64,000 nucleotides of DNA from Caulobacter sp. SL161 (GTDB lineage Bacteria; Pseudomonadota; Alphaproteobacteria; Caulobacterales; Caulobacteraceae): NCBI RefSeq assembly GCF_026672375.1, contig NZ_JAPPRA010000001.1, positions 1,736,001-1,800,000 on the forward strand, given 5' to 3'. Under the pieces are notes generated by a model that had not been told where the DNA came from, made no database searches, and saw only the letters and a program-made list of their open reading frames with translations. Positions 33,379 to 43,338 of this stretch are shown here, piece by piece; positions within the stretch are counted from its first letter, which is position 1; the number at the start of each line of letters is the position of its first letter. A program made the translations under genes and the position numbers.

Positions 33379-33755
33379 TCCCCGAATCAGGGTCTTGGCG
33401 AAACCGCGTCCGAACGGCCTCCAACCCGTCTTCGAAGACCTTGTTCTCGTCGCGAAAACGGGCTCAGCGGCAAGAAGTGGGGTGGCTGCAAGGATTGGCG
33501 CAGCGCAATGCTTGGAAGGCCTTAAGCCTTGATGTGAAAGGGTTTTTCCAACTTCGGAGCGTGTTCGAATGCGTTCCTAGGGTTGTGCGCGCGACCAATA
33601 TCGATCTGCGGCCGCGTGTCTCGTTGAAAGGTGTTGGAAAGGAAATATGGTTACCGAGAATTAGCCTTAGTGTGGCTATCTTGGGGCGCTTGCGTATTGG
33701 GCGTCTTTAAATTGCTCGGGCGCACGTGGGGGCGTCCACCAGCAAGGATGGACGA
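33379..33755. other. Leader/promoter region of the giant repeat gene, no gene seen
   Basis: These 377 bases are less GC-rich than the surroundings, especially 33520-33720, and hold no convincing gene; an 89-codon frame at 33441-33710 has non-genic composition. The region must contain the promoter of the 7.4-kb gene. TTGAAA at 33623 with ATGGTT 17 bases further is a weak candidate only. Confidence 0.5.
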
Positions 33756-36700
33756 ATGGCGATCTCCAATCTTTCCGCCGCGCAGATCTCGACCCTTTCG
33801 GTCACCGCGATCCAAGGTCTAACGACGACCGACATCCAAGCGCTCAACGGAACCCAGATCGCCGCTATCAGCGCGACGGGCATCGGCGCGCTCGCCACCA
33901 CCCAGGTCGCCGCGCTTTCCACCACCCAGGTCAAGGCGCTCACCGCCACCCAGATCCCGAAGTTCGCGACTTCGGTGGTGTTCGACGTCACCCAGCTGAC
34001 GCAGCTTTCCACCCAGCAGGTTTCGGCGCTCACCTCCACCCAACTGGCGGCGCTCGACACCTCCCACATCGCCGTCCTCAGCGCGACGCAGCTTGGGGCG
34101 CTTTCGGCGACCAATTTCTCGGGTTTCGACACCACCCAGGTCGGCCAACTGAACGAGACCCAGGTCAAGGGCCTGACGGCCAGCCAGATCAAGGGGCTGA
34201 CCACCACCGACATCGGCGAACTGGCCGGCACGCAAGTCGCCGCGCTGGCCGCTGATCGCGTCGCCGCGCTCAGCGTCACCAACCTGTCGGCGCTGGACGC
34301 GACGCAGGTGGGAGCGCTCAGCACAACCCAGGTGGCGGCGCTCTCGACCACCCAACTGAAGGGGCTCACCACCACAGATATCGGCGAGTTGGCGACGACC
34401 CAGGTCGGCGCGCTCTCCGCCGCCCAAGTCGGGGCGCTGTCGGCGACGAACTTCTCGGCGCTGAGCGCCACGCAGGTCGGCGCGCTGTCGGTGACCCAGG
34501 TCAAGGGCGTGACCGTTGACCAGATCAAGGGGCTGTCGACCACCGACATCGGCGAGTTGGCCGACACTCAGGTCGGTGCGCTGAGCACGGCGCAGATCGG
34601 CGCTCTGGCGACCACCCAGACCCAGCAGCTTTCGACGACCCAACTGGCGGTGTTGGCCTCGACCCAGGTCGCCGCCCTGGGCGCCACGAATTTCTCGGCG
34701 TTGAACGCCACCCAAGTCGGCGCCTTGAACGAGACCCAGGTCAAGGGCCTGACGGCCGCGCAACTCGGCGCTCTGACCACGACGGATATCGGCGAGCTCG
34801 CGGACACCCAGATCGCGGCGCTGTCGGCGACCCAGCTTGGGTCCCTCTCGGCGAGCGCCTTCTCGGCGTTAGACGCCACGCAGGTGGCGGCGCTGTCGAC
34901 GACGCAGGTCAAGGGCCTGACGACGACCCAGCTGAAGGGCCTGACGACGACGGATGTCGGCGAGCTGGCCGACACCCAGATCGGCGCGCTGGCGACCAGC
35001 CAGCTGGCCGGGGTGACGGCGACCAACGTCTCGGCGCTTAGCGCGACCCAGGCTGCGGCGCTGTCGGTCACTCAGATCAAGGGTCTGACGGCCGACCAGT
35101 TGAAGGGGCTTTCGACCACCGACATCGGCGAACTGGCCGACACCCAGGTGGCGGCGCTGTCGGCTGACCAACTGAAGAACCTGTCGGCGACCAATGTCTC
35201 GGCGCTCAGCCAGACCCAGGTTTCGGCCCTGACCAACACCCAGGTCGCGGGGCTTACCACGACCCAGCTCAAGGGGCTGTCGGTCACCGACATCGAGGAG
35301 CTGTCGGCCACGCAGGTCGGGGCCCTTACGACGGCTCAGGTCGGCTCACTGGCCTCGACCCAGGTGCAGGAGCTGTCGACCACCCAGATCGGCGGTCTGT
35401 CCTCGACGCAGGTCGGGGCGCTGACCGCCACGAATCTGAGCCTGCTCGACGCCACCCAGTTGGGCGCCCTGACGACCACGCAGCTGAAGGGGCTGACCAA
35501 CGCCCAGATGGCCGGGCTGACGACGACCAATGTCAGCAATCTGGCGGACACCCAGGTCGGCGCCCTGTCGTCGACCCAACTGGGCGCCCTGACCGCGACG
35601 GGCTTCTCGACCCTCAATGGCACCCAGGTCGCCGCCTTGTCGGAAACCCAGGTGAAGGGTCTGACCGCAACCCAGCTGAAGGGGCTGACCACCACCGACA
35701 TCGGTGAACTGGCGACCACCCAACTGGCGGCGCTGTCGACGGCGCAACTGGGCGCGCTGACGGCCACGAACGTGTCGGCGCTGGACGCGACCCAGACGGC
35801 CGCGCTGACCACCACGCAGATCAAGGGCCTGACGGCGGACCAGCTCAAGGGCCTGTCGACCACGGACATCGGTGAACTGGCCGACACCCAGATCGCGGCC
35901 CTGTCTGCTGACCAGATCAAGAATCTGTCCGCCACCAACGTCTCGGCTCTGAGCCAGACCCAGGTCGCGGCGCTGAACGCCACCCAGATCAAGGGTCTGA
36001 CGACGACCCAGCTGCAAGGCCTGACGACCACCGATGTTAGCGAGCTGGCCGACACCCAGATCGCTGCTCTGGCCACGTCGCAGATCACCGCGCTGAGCCT
36101 GACCAATGTGAAGAGCCTGTCGGCCACGCAGGTCGGCGCTCTGAGCGCGTCTCAAGTGGGAGCCCTGTCGGCGACGAACTTCTCGGCGTTCGACGCGACC
36201 CAAGTCGGGGCGCTCAATGAAACCCAGATCAAGGGCCTGACCACGGCTCAGCTCGGCGGGTTGACGACGACGGACATCGGCGAACTGGCGACCACCCAAT
36301 TGGCGGCGCTGGCTTCGACCCAGATCGGCGCGCTGACGCCCACCGCCTTCTCGGCGCTGGACGCCACCCAGACCGCCGCCCTGACGACGACCCAGGTCAA
36401 GGGCCTGACCGCGACGCAGCTGAAGGGGCTGACGACCACTGACATCGGTGAGCTCGGCGACACCCAGGTGGGCGCCCTGAGCGCCACCCAGCTCGGCGCG
36501 CTGACGGCGACCGGTTTCTCGGCCTTGAACGGAACCCAGGTCGCGGCGCTGACCACGACCCAGGTCAAGGGCCTTACTGCGGATCAGGTGAAGGGGCTGA
36601 CGACCACCGATATCGGCGAGTTGGCTGACACCCAGGTCGCGGCCCTGTCCGCCGACCAGATCAAGAACCTGTCGGCGACCAATGTCTCGGCGCTGAGCCA

Positions 36701-39700
36701 GACCCAGATCGCCGCGCTGAGCAACACCCAGGTCCAGGCGCTGTCGACGACGCAGTTGAAGGGCCTGACGACGACCGACATCGACGAGTTGTCGTCCACC
36801 CAGGTGGGCGCGCTGTCGGCGGCCCAGATCACGGCCCTGGCCTCGACCCAGGTGCAGGAGCTGTCCACCACCCAGATCGGTGGTCTCTCCTCGACCCAGA
36901 TCGGCGCTCTGACGCCGACGAACTTCAGCCTGATGGACGCCACGCAGTTCGGGGCGCTGACCTCGACGCAGCTCAAGGGCGTCACGAACGGCCAGCTGGC
37001 TGCGCTGACGACGACCAACGTCGGTAACCTTGCAGACACCCAGGTGGCTGCGCTCTCGGCGAGCCAACTGGGCGCTCTGAACGCGACCAACTTCTCCACC
37101 CTGAACGCCACCCAGGTCGGCGCGCTCACCGAGACGCAGATCAAGGGCGTGACGGCCACGCAGCTGAAGGGCCTGACGACCACGGACGTCGCCGAGCTGT
37201 CGACGACCCAGGTCGCCGCGCTTTCGGCGGCGCAGATCGGCGCCCTCTCAGCGACGAATGTGTCGGCGCTGGACGGAACCCAGGTCGCGGCGCTCACCAC
37301 CACCCAGGTTAAGGGGCTGACGGCCGACCAGATCAAGGGTCTGTCGACCACCGACGTCTCCGAGCTGGCCAACACCCAGATCGGCGCGCTGACGGCCGAC
37401 CAGATCAAGAACCTTTCGCCCACCAACCTGTCGGCGTTGGACGCCACCCAGACCGCCGCCCTGACCGTCACGCAGCTCAAGGGCCTGACGAACACTCAGC
37501 TGGCCGGGCTGAGCACCACCGACATCAGCGACCTGGCCGATACGCAGATCGCAGCGCTGTCGTCGGCGCAGATCACAGCGCTGAACGTCCAGGACCTGAC
37601 GACCACCCAGATCTCGGGTCTGAGCTCCACGGTCATCGGGGCCATCGGGCCGACCAAGTTCTCGGCCTGGAACGCCACCCAGGTTGCCGCCCTGAACGCG
37701 ACGCAGCTGAAGGGTCTGACCACCAGTCAGTTGACGAGCCTGACGACGACGGACATCGGCGAACTGGCAGACACCCAGGTGGCCGCGTTGACCGCGACCC
37801 AGCTCGGCGCGCTCTCGCCCACGGGCTTCTCGGCGCTGGACGCCACCCAGGTGGCCGCGCTGTCGAGCACCCAGATCAAGGGTCTCACCGCCACCCAGCT
37901 GAAGGGCCTGACCACCACCGATGTCGGCCAACTGGCCGACACCCAGGTGGCCGCGTTGACCGCGACCCAGCTTGGCGCGCTCACCGCGACCGGCTTCTCG
38001 GCGCTGAATGAGACGCAACTGGCGGCGTTGAGCGCCACCCAGGTCAAGGGTCTGACCGCCGATCAGTTGAAGGGTCTGACGACCACCGACATCGGTGAAT
38101 TCTCGACGACCCAGATCCAGGCCCTGACGGCCGACCAGCTCAAGAACCTGTCGGCGACCAACATCTCGGCCCTGGCGGACACCCAGATCGCGGCGCTGAG
38201 CAACACCCAGATCCAGGCGCTTTCGACGACCCAGCTGAAGGGCCTGTCGGTCACCGATATCGACGAGCTGTCGGCGACCCAGGTCGGCGCGCTCTCGGCG
38301 GCGCAGATCGGCGCCCTGGCCACGACGCAGGTCCAGGAACTGTCGACCACCCAGATCGGCGGCCTGGCGTCCACCCAGGTCGCGGCGCTGTCCACGACCA
38401 ATCTGAACCAACTTGACGCCACTCAACTCGGGGCGCTCAGCACCACCCAGATCAAGGGGCTGACGGCGGATCAGCTGAAGAACCTGTCGACGACGAGCGT
38501 CAGCGCCCTCGTCGACACCCAGGTCGGCGCTCTGTCGGCGACCCAGTTGGGCGCGTTGACCGCGACGGGCTTCTCCACCCTCAACGCCACCCAGGTCGGC
38601 GCGCTCAGCGAGACGCAGGTCAAGGGTCTGACGGCCACCCAACTGAAGGGGCTGACCACCACCGACATCGGTGAGCTGGCGACGACCCAGTTGGGGGCGC
38701 TCACCGCGGTGCAGATCGGGGCCCTGACGACGACCGGCTTCTCGGCGCTGAACGCAACCCAGGTGGGGGCGCTCACCACGACCCAGATCAAGGGTCTGAC
38801 GACGGATCAACTCAAGAACCTATCGACCACCGACATCGGCGAACTGGCCGACACCCAGGTGGCGGCCCTGACCGCCGACCAGATCAAGAACCTGTCGACC
38901 ACCAACATCTCGGCGCTGTCAGCGACCCAGTCGGCGGCCCTGACCTCGACCCAGATCAGGGGGCTGACCAATACCCAGATTCAAGGGCTGACCACCACGG
39001 ACGTGGGCGATCTGGCCGACACCCAGATCGCGGCGCTGCAGACCTCGCAGCTCGCGGCCCTGGCCACGACCCAGGCCCAGACCCTGTCGACTACCCAGCT
39101 TGGCGCGCTGAGCGCTACGCAGGTCGGTGCGCTGACGACCCAGGCCTTCTCGGCTCTGGACGCGACCCAGGTCGGCGCTCTGACGACGACCCAGGTCAAG
39201 GGGCTGACCAATAGCCAGCTGTCGGCCCTGACGACCACGGACGTCGGCCAGCTCGCGGACACCCAGGTGGGCGCCCTGAGCGCGACCCAGCTCGGCGCTC
39301 TGACGGCCACGGCTTTCTCGGCCCTGGACGCCACCCAGACGGCGGCGCTGACGACGACCCAGGTCAAGGGCCTGACCGTGACGCAGCTGAAGGGCTTGAC
39401 GACCACCGACATCGGCGACCTCGCCGACACCCAGGTCGGCGCGCTGAGCGCGACCCAGCTGGGCGCCCTGACCGCCACCGGCTTCTCGTCGCTCAACGCC
39501 ACCCAAGTGGCGGCGCTGTCGGCCACGCAGATCAAGGGCCTGACCGCCGATCAGCTGAAAGGCCTGAGCACCACCGACATTGGTGAGCTCTCGACCACGC
39601 AGATCACGGCTTTGACCGCCGATCAGCTGAAGAACCTCTCCGCGACCAATATCTCCGCCATGGCGGACACCCAGGTCGCGGCGCTGAGCAACACCCAGAT

Positions 39701-41165
39701 CCAGGCGTTGTCGACGACGCAACTGAAGGGCCTGTCGGTGACCGACATCGACGAGCTGTCGGCGACCCAGGTCGGGGCTCTGTCGGCGGCCCAGGTCGCG
39801 GCGCTGGCCTCGACCCAGATCCAGGAGCTGTCGACCACCCAGATCGGTGGCTTGTCGGCCACCCAGATCGGCGCGGTCTCGGCGACCAACATCAGCCTGC
39901 TGAACGCCACGCAGGTGGGGGCGCTCACCACGACCCAGGTCAAGGGTCTGACGGTCGCCCAACTGGCGGGCCTGAGCACCACCAATATCGGCGATCTGGC
40001 CGATACGCAGGTGGGGGCGTTGAGCTCGACCCAGCTGGGCGCGCTGACCGCCACCGGCTTCTCGACCCTCAACGGCACCCAGGTGGCTGCGCTGAGCAGC
40101 ACTCAGCTCAAGGGCATGACGGCCACGCAGCTTAAGGGCCTGACCACCACCGATATCGGTGAACTGGCCGACACCCAGATAGCCGCTCTGACCGCCGCTC
40201 AGATCGGGGCGCTGTCGTCGACCAATGTCTCGGCGCTCAACGCCACCCAGGTCACCGCCTTGACCACGACCCAGGTCAAGGGCCTGACCGTGGATCAGCT
40301 GAAGGGCCTGACCACCACGGACATCGGTGAGCTGGCTGACACCCAGATCGCGGCCTTGGTCCCCAGCCAGTTGCTGGCGCTGTCCACGACCAATCTTTCG
40401 GCTCTGAACGCCACCCAGATGGGTGCGTTGACCGTGACGCAGATCAAGGGCCTGAGTGTCGACCAGGTGAAGGGTCTGTCGACCACGGATATCGGCGAGC
40501 TGGCCGACACCCAGGTTGGCGCTCTGACAACGTCGCACATCGGCGCCTTGGCGACGACCCAGGCGCAACAGTTGACCACCACCCAGCTGTCCGCCCTGAC
40601 GGGCTCGCAACTGGGCGCCCTGACGGTCACGGCCTTCTCGACGCTGGACGCCACCCAGGTGGGGTCCTTGACGAGCACCCAGGTCAAGGGCCTGGGCACA
40701 ACCCAGCTGGCGGCTCTGAACACGACGGATATCGGCCAGTTCGCCGACACCCAGATCGCTGCGCTCAGCACCCAGCAGCTCGGCGCCCTGTCAGCGACCA
40801 ACCTCTCCGCGCTGGACGCCACCCAGACCGCCGCGCTGTCGACGACCCAGCTCAGGGGTCTGTCCACCACGCAGCTCAAGGGCCTGAGCTCGACGGACGT
40901 CTCGGACCTCAGCGCCACCCAGATCGGCGCTCTGGCCTCGACGCAGCTTGGCGCTCTGACGACGACGGTGATCGACAGCCTGACCACGACCCAGATCGGA
41001 CAGCTGCAGACCACCCAGCTACCAGGCTTGACGACGACCCAGCTGGACTTCCTCTCGACGACCAATATCGAGGCGATGACCAGCACTCAGGCCAACGCCC
41101 TGACCGCCACGCAGGTGCAAAGCCTGAGCGACGCCCAGGTCATCTCGTACCTGACCGTCACCTGA
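33756..41165 (+). CDS. Giant octapeptide-repeat protein (~2,469 aa), probable surface or secreted protein
   Basis: The ATG at 33756 follows AAGGA at 8 bases and opens a frame of 2,470 codons. Almost the whole protein is an eight-residue repeat with consensus x-T-Q/D-V/I/L-x-x-L-S/T (for example TTQVAALS, ATQLKGLT, TTDIGELA), about 305 copies. It contains no Cys and very few aromatic or charged residues. Each octad has a Ser/Thr-x-x-Gln/Asp start that could cap a short helix, with hydrophobic residues at positions 4 and 7, so a regular solenoid is likely. There is no signal peptide, membrane segment or RTX calcium repeat; export, if any, would need a C-terminal or unknown signal (the tail ends VISYLTVT). 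A glycosyltransferase and a methyltransferase/glycosyltransferase follow. Its function is unknown to me. Confidence 0.88.
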   Translation: MAISNLSAAQISTLSVTAIQGLTTTDIQALNGTQIAAISATGIGALATTQVAALSTTQVKALTATQIPKFATSVVFDVTQLTQLSTQQVSALTSTQLAALDTSHIAVLSATQLGALSATNFSGFDTTQVGQLNETQVKGLTASQIKGLTTTDIGELAGTQVAALAADRVAALSVTNLSALDATQVGALSTTQVAALSTTQLKGLTTTDIGELATTQVGALSAAQVGALSATNFSALSATQVGALSVTQVKGVTVDQIKGLSTTDIGELADTQVGALSTAQIGALATTQTQQLSTTQLAVLASTQVAALGATNFSALNATQVGALNETQVKGLTAAQLGALTTTDIGELADTQIAALSATQLGSLSASAFSALDATQVAALSTTQVKGLTTTQLKGLTTTDVGELADTQIGALATSQLAGVTATNVSALSATQAAALSVTQIKGLTADQLKGLSTTDIGELADTQVAALSADQLKNLSATNVSALSQTQVSALTNTQVAGLTTTQLKGLSVTDIEELSATQVGALTTAQVGSLASTQVQELSTTQIGGLSSTQVGALTATNLSLLDATQLGALTTTQLKGLTNAQMAGLTTTNVSNLADTQVGALSSTQLGALTATGFSTLNGTQVAALSETQVKGLTATQLKGLTTTDIGELATTQLAALSTAQLGALTATNVSALDATQTAALTTTQIKGLTADQLKGLSTTDIGELADTQIAALSADQIKNLSATNVSALSQTQVAALNATQIKGLTTTQLQGLTTTDVSELADTQIAALATSQITALSLTNVKSLSATQVGALSASQVGALSATNFSAFDATQVGALNETQIKGLTTAQLGGLTTTDIGELATTQLAALASTQIGALTPTAFSALDATQTAALTTTQVKGLTATQLKGLTTTDIGELGDTQVGALSATQLGALTATGFSALNGTQVAALTTTQVKGLTADQVKGLTTTDIGELADTQVAALSADQIKNLSATNVSALSQTQIAALSNTQVQALSTTQLKGLTTTDIDELSSTQVGALSAAQITALASTQVQELSTTQIGGLSSTQIGALTPTNFSLMDATQFGALTSTQLKGVTNGQLAALTTTNVGNLADTQVAALSASQLGALNATNFSTLNATQVGALTETQIKGVTATQLKGLTTTDVAELSTTQVAALSAAQIGALSATNVSALDGTQVAALTTTQVKGLTADQIKGLSTTDVSELANTQIGALTADQIKNLSPTNLSALDATQTAALTVTQLKGLTNTQLAGLSTTDISDLADTQIAALSSAQITALNVQDLTTTQISGLSSTVIGAIGPTKFSAWNATQVAALNATQLKGLTTSQLTSLTTTDIGELADTQVAALTATQLGALSPTGFSALDATQVAALSSTQIKGLTATQLKGLTTTDVGQLADTQVAALTATQLGALTATGFSALNETQLAALSATQVKGLTADQLKGLTTTDIGEFSTTQIQALTADQLKNLSATNISALADTQIAALSNTQIQALSTTQLKGLSVTDIDELSATQVGALSAAQIGALATTQVQELSTTQIGGLASTQVAALSTTNLNQLDATQLGALSTTQIKGLTADQLKNLSTTSVSALVDTQVGALSATQLGALTATGFSTLNATQVGALSETQVKGLTATQLKGLTTTDIGELATTQLGALTAVQIGALTTTGFSALNATQVGALTTTQIKGLTTDQLKNLSTTDIGELADTQVAALTADQIKNLSTTNISALSATQSAALTSTQIRGLTNTQIQGLTTTDVGDLADTQIAALQTSQLAALATTQAQTLSTTQLGALSATQVGALTTQAFSALDATQVGALTTTQVKGLTNSQLSALTTTDVGQLADTQVGALSATQLGALTATAFSALDATQTAALTTTQVKGLTVTQLKGLTTTDIGDLADTQVGALSATQLGALTATGFSSLNATQVAALSATQIKGLTADQLKGLSTTDIGELSTTQITALTADQLKNLSATNISAMADTQVAALSNTQIQALSTTQLKGLSVTDIDELSATQVGALSAAQVAALASTQIQELSTTQIGGLSATQIGAVSATNISLLNATQVGALTTTQVKGLTVAQLAGLSTTNIGDLADTQVGALSSTQLGALTATGFSTLNGTQVAALSSTQLKGMTATQLKGLTTTDIGELADTQIAALTAAQIGALSSTNVSALNATQVTALTTTQVKGLTVDQLKGLTTTDIGELADTQIAALVPSQLLALSTTNLSALNATQMGALTVTQIKGLSVDQVKGLSTTDIGELADTQVGALTTSHIGALATTQAQQLTTTQLSALTGSQLGALTVTAFSTLDATQVGSLTSTQVKGLGTTQLAALNTTDIGQFADTQIAALSTQQLGALSATNLSALDATQTAALSTTQLRGLSTTQLKGLSSTDVSDLSATQIGALASTQLGALTTTVIDSLTTTQIGQLQTTQLPGLTTTQLDFLSTTNIEAMTSTQANALTATQVQSLSDAQVISYLTVT
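34617..41165 (+). repeat. Tandem 744-bp blocks (31 octads) in alternating 1,488-bp register
   Basis: Equivalent codons occur at 34617, 35361, 36105, 36849, 37584, 38328, 39072, 39816 and 40560. All steps are 744 bases except one of 735, caused by a 3-residue deletion at ALNVQDLTT. The Q-V/I-Q-E-L-S-T-T-Q-I-G-G-L signature marks 35361, 36849, 38328 and 39816; the other register lacks it and instead has TQAQQL-like sequence in several copies. The region before 34617 is a shorter, more diverged block (24 octads). Confidence 0.9.
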
Positions 41166-41319
41166 TCTTGAGCCCGGCCGCCGATGTCTCCGGACGTCGG
41201 CGGCCGATCGCCTCTCGGCCGATGGTCGAGTTTCCGCCCCCATGCCATGATCGCGTTCGGTCGACTCGCGCGCCGCGTTCGCTTGCGCCTGTCCGCCGCC
41301 CCTCGGTTTCAGGAAGACA

Positions 41320-43338
41320 ATGGCTGACCTCGACGCCCTGGAAATGCTCAGCAAGCTGACCGCAGACGGCTGCTCGCTGGGCGATGTGATCACCCTGGCC
41401 AGCAACCTTGCGACCGGCGGCCAACCGGCGCTTGCGGACCAGGCCTACAAGATCTGGATCAAGTTCAACCCAGACCATCCGCAGCTCTGCGTGGCCCTGT
41501 TCAACCGCTCGGTCCTCCAGGCCGCGCTCGGCGACAATGTCGCCGCCGCCGCCTCGCTGGAGCAGGCTATTCAGATCAATCCTGAGTTCATGCCCGCCTA
41601 TGTCAATCTGGGCGGGCTCCAGGAACGCGCCGGCCTGCAAGAACTGGCGATCGCGACCTGGGAGGCCGGAGCCAATCGGCCGATCGTGTTGAACGGCATG
41701 GGGGTCAGCTACGCCTTCACCTGCCTCAAGCAGATCGCGCGCTTGCTGGGCGAGATGCACCAGCCCGCCCGGGCGGAACTGGCCTTGCAGCGGGCGGCGG
41801 ATATCGATCCAAAGGCCATGGACGTCATCGGCCAGCTGGTCGCCACGCGCCTGTCGCAATGCAAATGGCCCGCCGTCCAGCCGACCGAGCGCCTGAGCCG
41901 CGAAACGCTGCTCAACGGGGTCAATCCGCTGTCGATCGCGGCCTATTCCGACGATCCGCTTCTGCAGCTGGGCGCGGCCAATCAGTTCATCGAGCGCGAA
42001 GCCAAGACCACGCCAGAGCAAGTCCGTACCGATCGCCGCGACGCGCCGATCGACTTGGCGGGGCGCCGCCCCCGGATCGGCTATATTTCGTCCGACCTGC
42101 GCGACCACGCGGTCGGCTACCTGATGGCCGAGCTCTTCGAGGTGCACGACAAGGCCAAGGTCGAGGTATTCGCCTACTACTGCGGACCAGAGTCCAGCGA
42201 TGGCCTGAACACACGCATCCGGGCGGCGGCCGAGCATTTCATCGACATCCGCCCCATGAGCGACGACGAGGCCGCCCAGCGCATCGCCGACGACGGCATC
42301 GACATCCTGGTCGACGTCAACGGCCACACCCGCGACGCCCGCACCGCCGTCTTCGCCCGCCGCCCCGCGCCGATCCTGGTCAACTGGCTGGGCTATCCCG
42401 GCACGATGGGCAGCGACTACCACCACTACATTATCGGCGATCCGTGGATCATCCCGCCGGAAATGGAGCTCTACTATTCGGAGGCCGTTCGCCGGATTCC
42501 CTGCTACCAGCCGAATGACCGGCGACGCATCGTGGCCAGCGACGTCCCGACGCGGACCGAGGCGGGCCTGCCCGAAGACAGCTTCGTCTTCTGCTGCTTC
42601 AACGGCACGCAGAAGATCACGCCCCACGTCTTTGACCGGTGGATGGAGATCCTCAAGCGCACGCCCGGCAGCGTGCTCTGGCTGCTGGACAGCAACCCCG
42701 AGACCAACGCCCGCCTGCGCGACGCCGCCGAGGCGCGGGGCGTTGACCGCATGCGTTTGGTCTTCGCGCCCAAGATGCCCAACGCCTTCCATCTGGCGCG
42801 CTATCGCCTGGCGGACCTGTTCCTGGACACCACGCCCTACGGCGCCCACACGACGGCTTCCGACGCGCTCTGGATGGCCGTGCCGGTCCTGACCTGGTCG
42901 GGCCGCTCGTTCGCCTCGCGGGTCTGCGGCAGTCTGGTGCGCAGCGCCGGCTTGCCCGAACTGGTCGTGGATAGCGCCGCAGCCTATGTCGAAAAGGCCG
43001 TCGAGATCGGTTCGGATCGTGCGCGCGCCCAGGCCTTGCGCGCCACGCTGGAGGCCAATCGCGACACCTGCGTGCTCTTCGACATGGACCTGTTGGCCGA
43101 CAAGCTTGAGACGCTCTACGGCGAGATGATCGCCGAGTATCAGGCGGGCCTGCGTCCTCAGCCGAACCTCGCCAATCTGGCGACCTATCTCGCGGTGGGT
43201 CTCGCCTTGGATCGGGACGAGCGCGAGGCGCAAGACGAGCCTGATCTGCACGATGTCTATCGCCGCGAGCTGGCGCGGCGACACGCCGTCAAGGCCATCG
43301 CGCCCGATGGCCGCCTGTGGGAGGGGCAGGGCCGGTGA
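41320..43338 (+). CDS. GT41 O-GlcNAc transferase-like (SPINDLY family) glycosyltransferase with TPR region
   Basis: The 672-aa protein has N-terminal TPR-like helices (about 20-190; for example AVLFNRSVLQAALGDNVAAAASLEQAIQINPEFMPAYVNLG is close to a canonical repeat pair). The GT41 catalytic region follows: RPRIGYISSDLRDHAVGYLM, DILVDVNGHTRDARTAVFARRPAPILVNWLGYPGTMG, DYHHYIIGD, FNGTQKITP and LFLDTTPYGAHTTASDALWMAVPVLTWSG. Family members attach GlcNAc, fucose or glucose to Ser/Thr or, in HMW1C, Asn of proteins. It begins 154 bases after the giant repeat gene with AGGAAG before the ATG, making that protein the obvious acceptor (inference). Confidence 0.9.
   Translation: MADLDALEMLSKLTADGCSLGDVITLASNLATGGQPALADQAYKIWIKFNPDHPQLCVALFNRSVLQAALGDNVAAAASLEQAIQINPEFMPAYVNLGGLQERAGLQELAIATWEAGANRPIVLNGMGVSYAFTCLKQIARLLGEMHQPARAELALQRAADIDPKAMDVIGQLVATRLSQCKWPAVQPTERLSRETLLNGVNPLSIAAYSDDPLLQLGAANQFIEREAKTTPEQVRTDRRDAPIDLAGRRPRIGYISSDLRDHAVGYLMAELFEVHDKAKVEVFAYYCGPESSDGLNTRIRAAAEHFIDIRPMSDDEAAQRIADDGIDILVDVNGHTRDARTAVFARRPAPILVNWLGYPGTMGSDYHHYIIGDPWIIPPEMELYYSEAVRRIPCYQPNDRRRIVASDVPTRTEAGLPEDSFVFCCFNGTQKITPHVFDRWMEILKRTPGSVLWLLDSNPETNARLRDAAEARGVDRMRLVFAPKMPNAFHLARYRLADLFLDTTPYGAHTTASDALWMAVPVLTWSGRSFASRVCGSLVRSAGLPELVVDSAAAYVEKAVEIGSDRARAQALRATLEANRDTCVLFDMDLLADKLETLYGEMIAEYQAGLRPQPNLANLATYLAVGLALDRDEREAQDEPDLHDVYRRELARRHAVKAIAPDGRLWEGQGR

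Noticed and set aside
33498..33522. Possible sigma-54 promoter (TTGGCGCAGCGCAATGCTTGG) before the giant gene
   Set aside because: The GG and GC elements are 11 bases apart rather than 10 and the -24 core is weak.
33441..33710. 89-codon frame upstream of the giant gene
   Set aside because: Composition unlike neighbouring genes, no ribosome site and no recognisable sequence; more likely leader DNA.
33707..40610. Long open frames on the minus strand across the giant repeat gene (up to about 570 codons), suggesting antisense genes
   Set aside because: A 24-base repeat repeats its codons in every frame, so lack of stops in one unit gives lack of stops throughout. The antisense translations are simple Arg/Gly/Asp or Val/Trp-rich repeats without family sequence or start context.
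33756..41165. Regular direct repeats that might be read as a CRISPR array or minisatellite
   Set aside because: The period is exactly 24 bases, always in frame, without unique spacers, and codes for a continuous protein.
41158..43284. 708-codon minus-strand frame opposite the GT41 gene
   Set aside because: Antisense of a clear glycosyltransferase; composition is that of a shadow frame.
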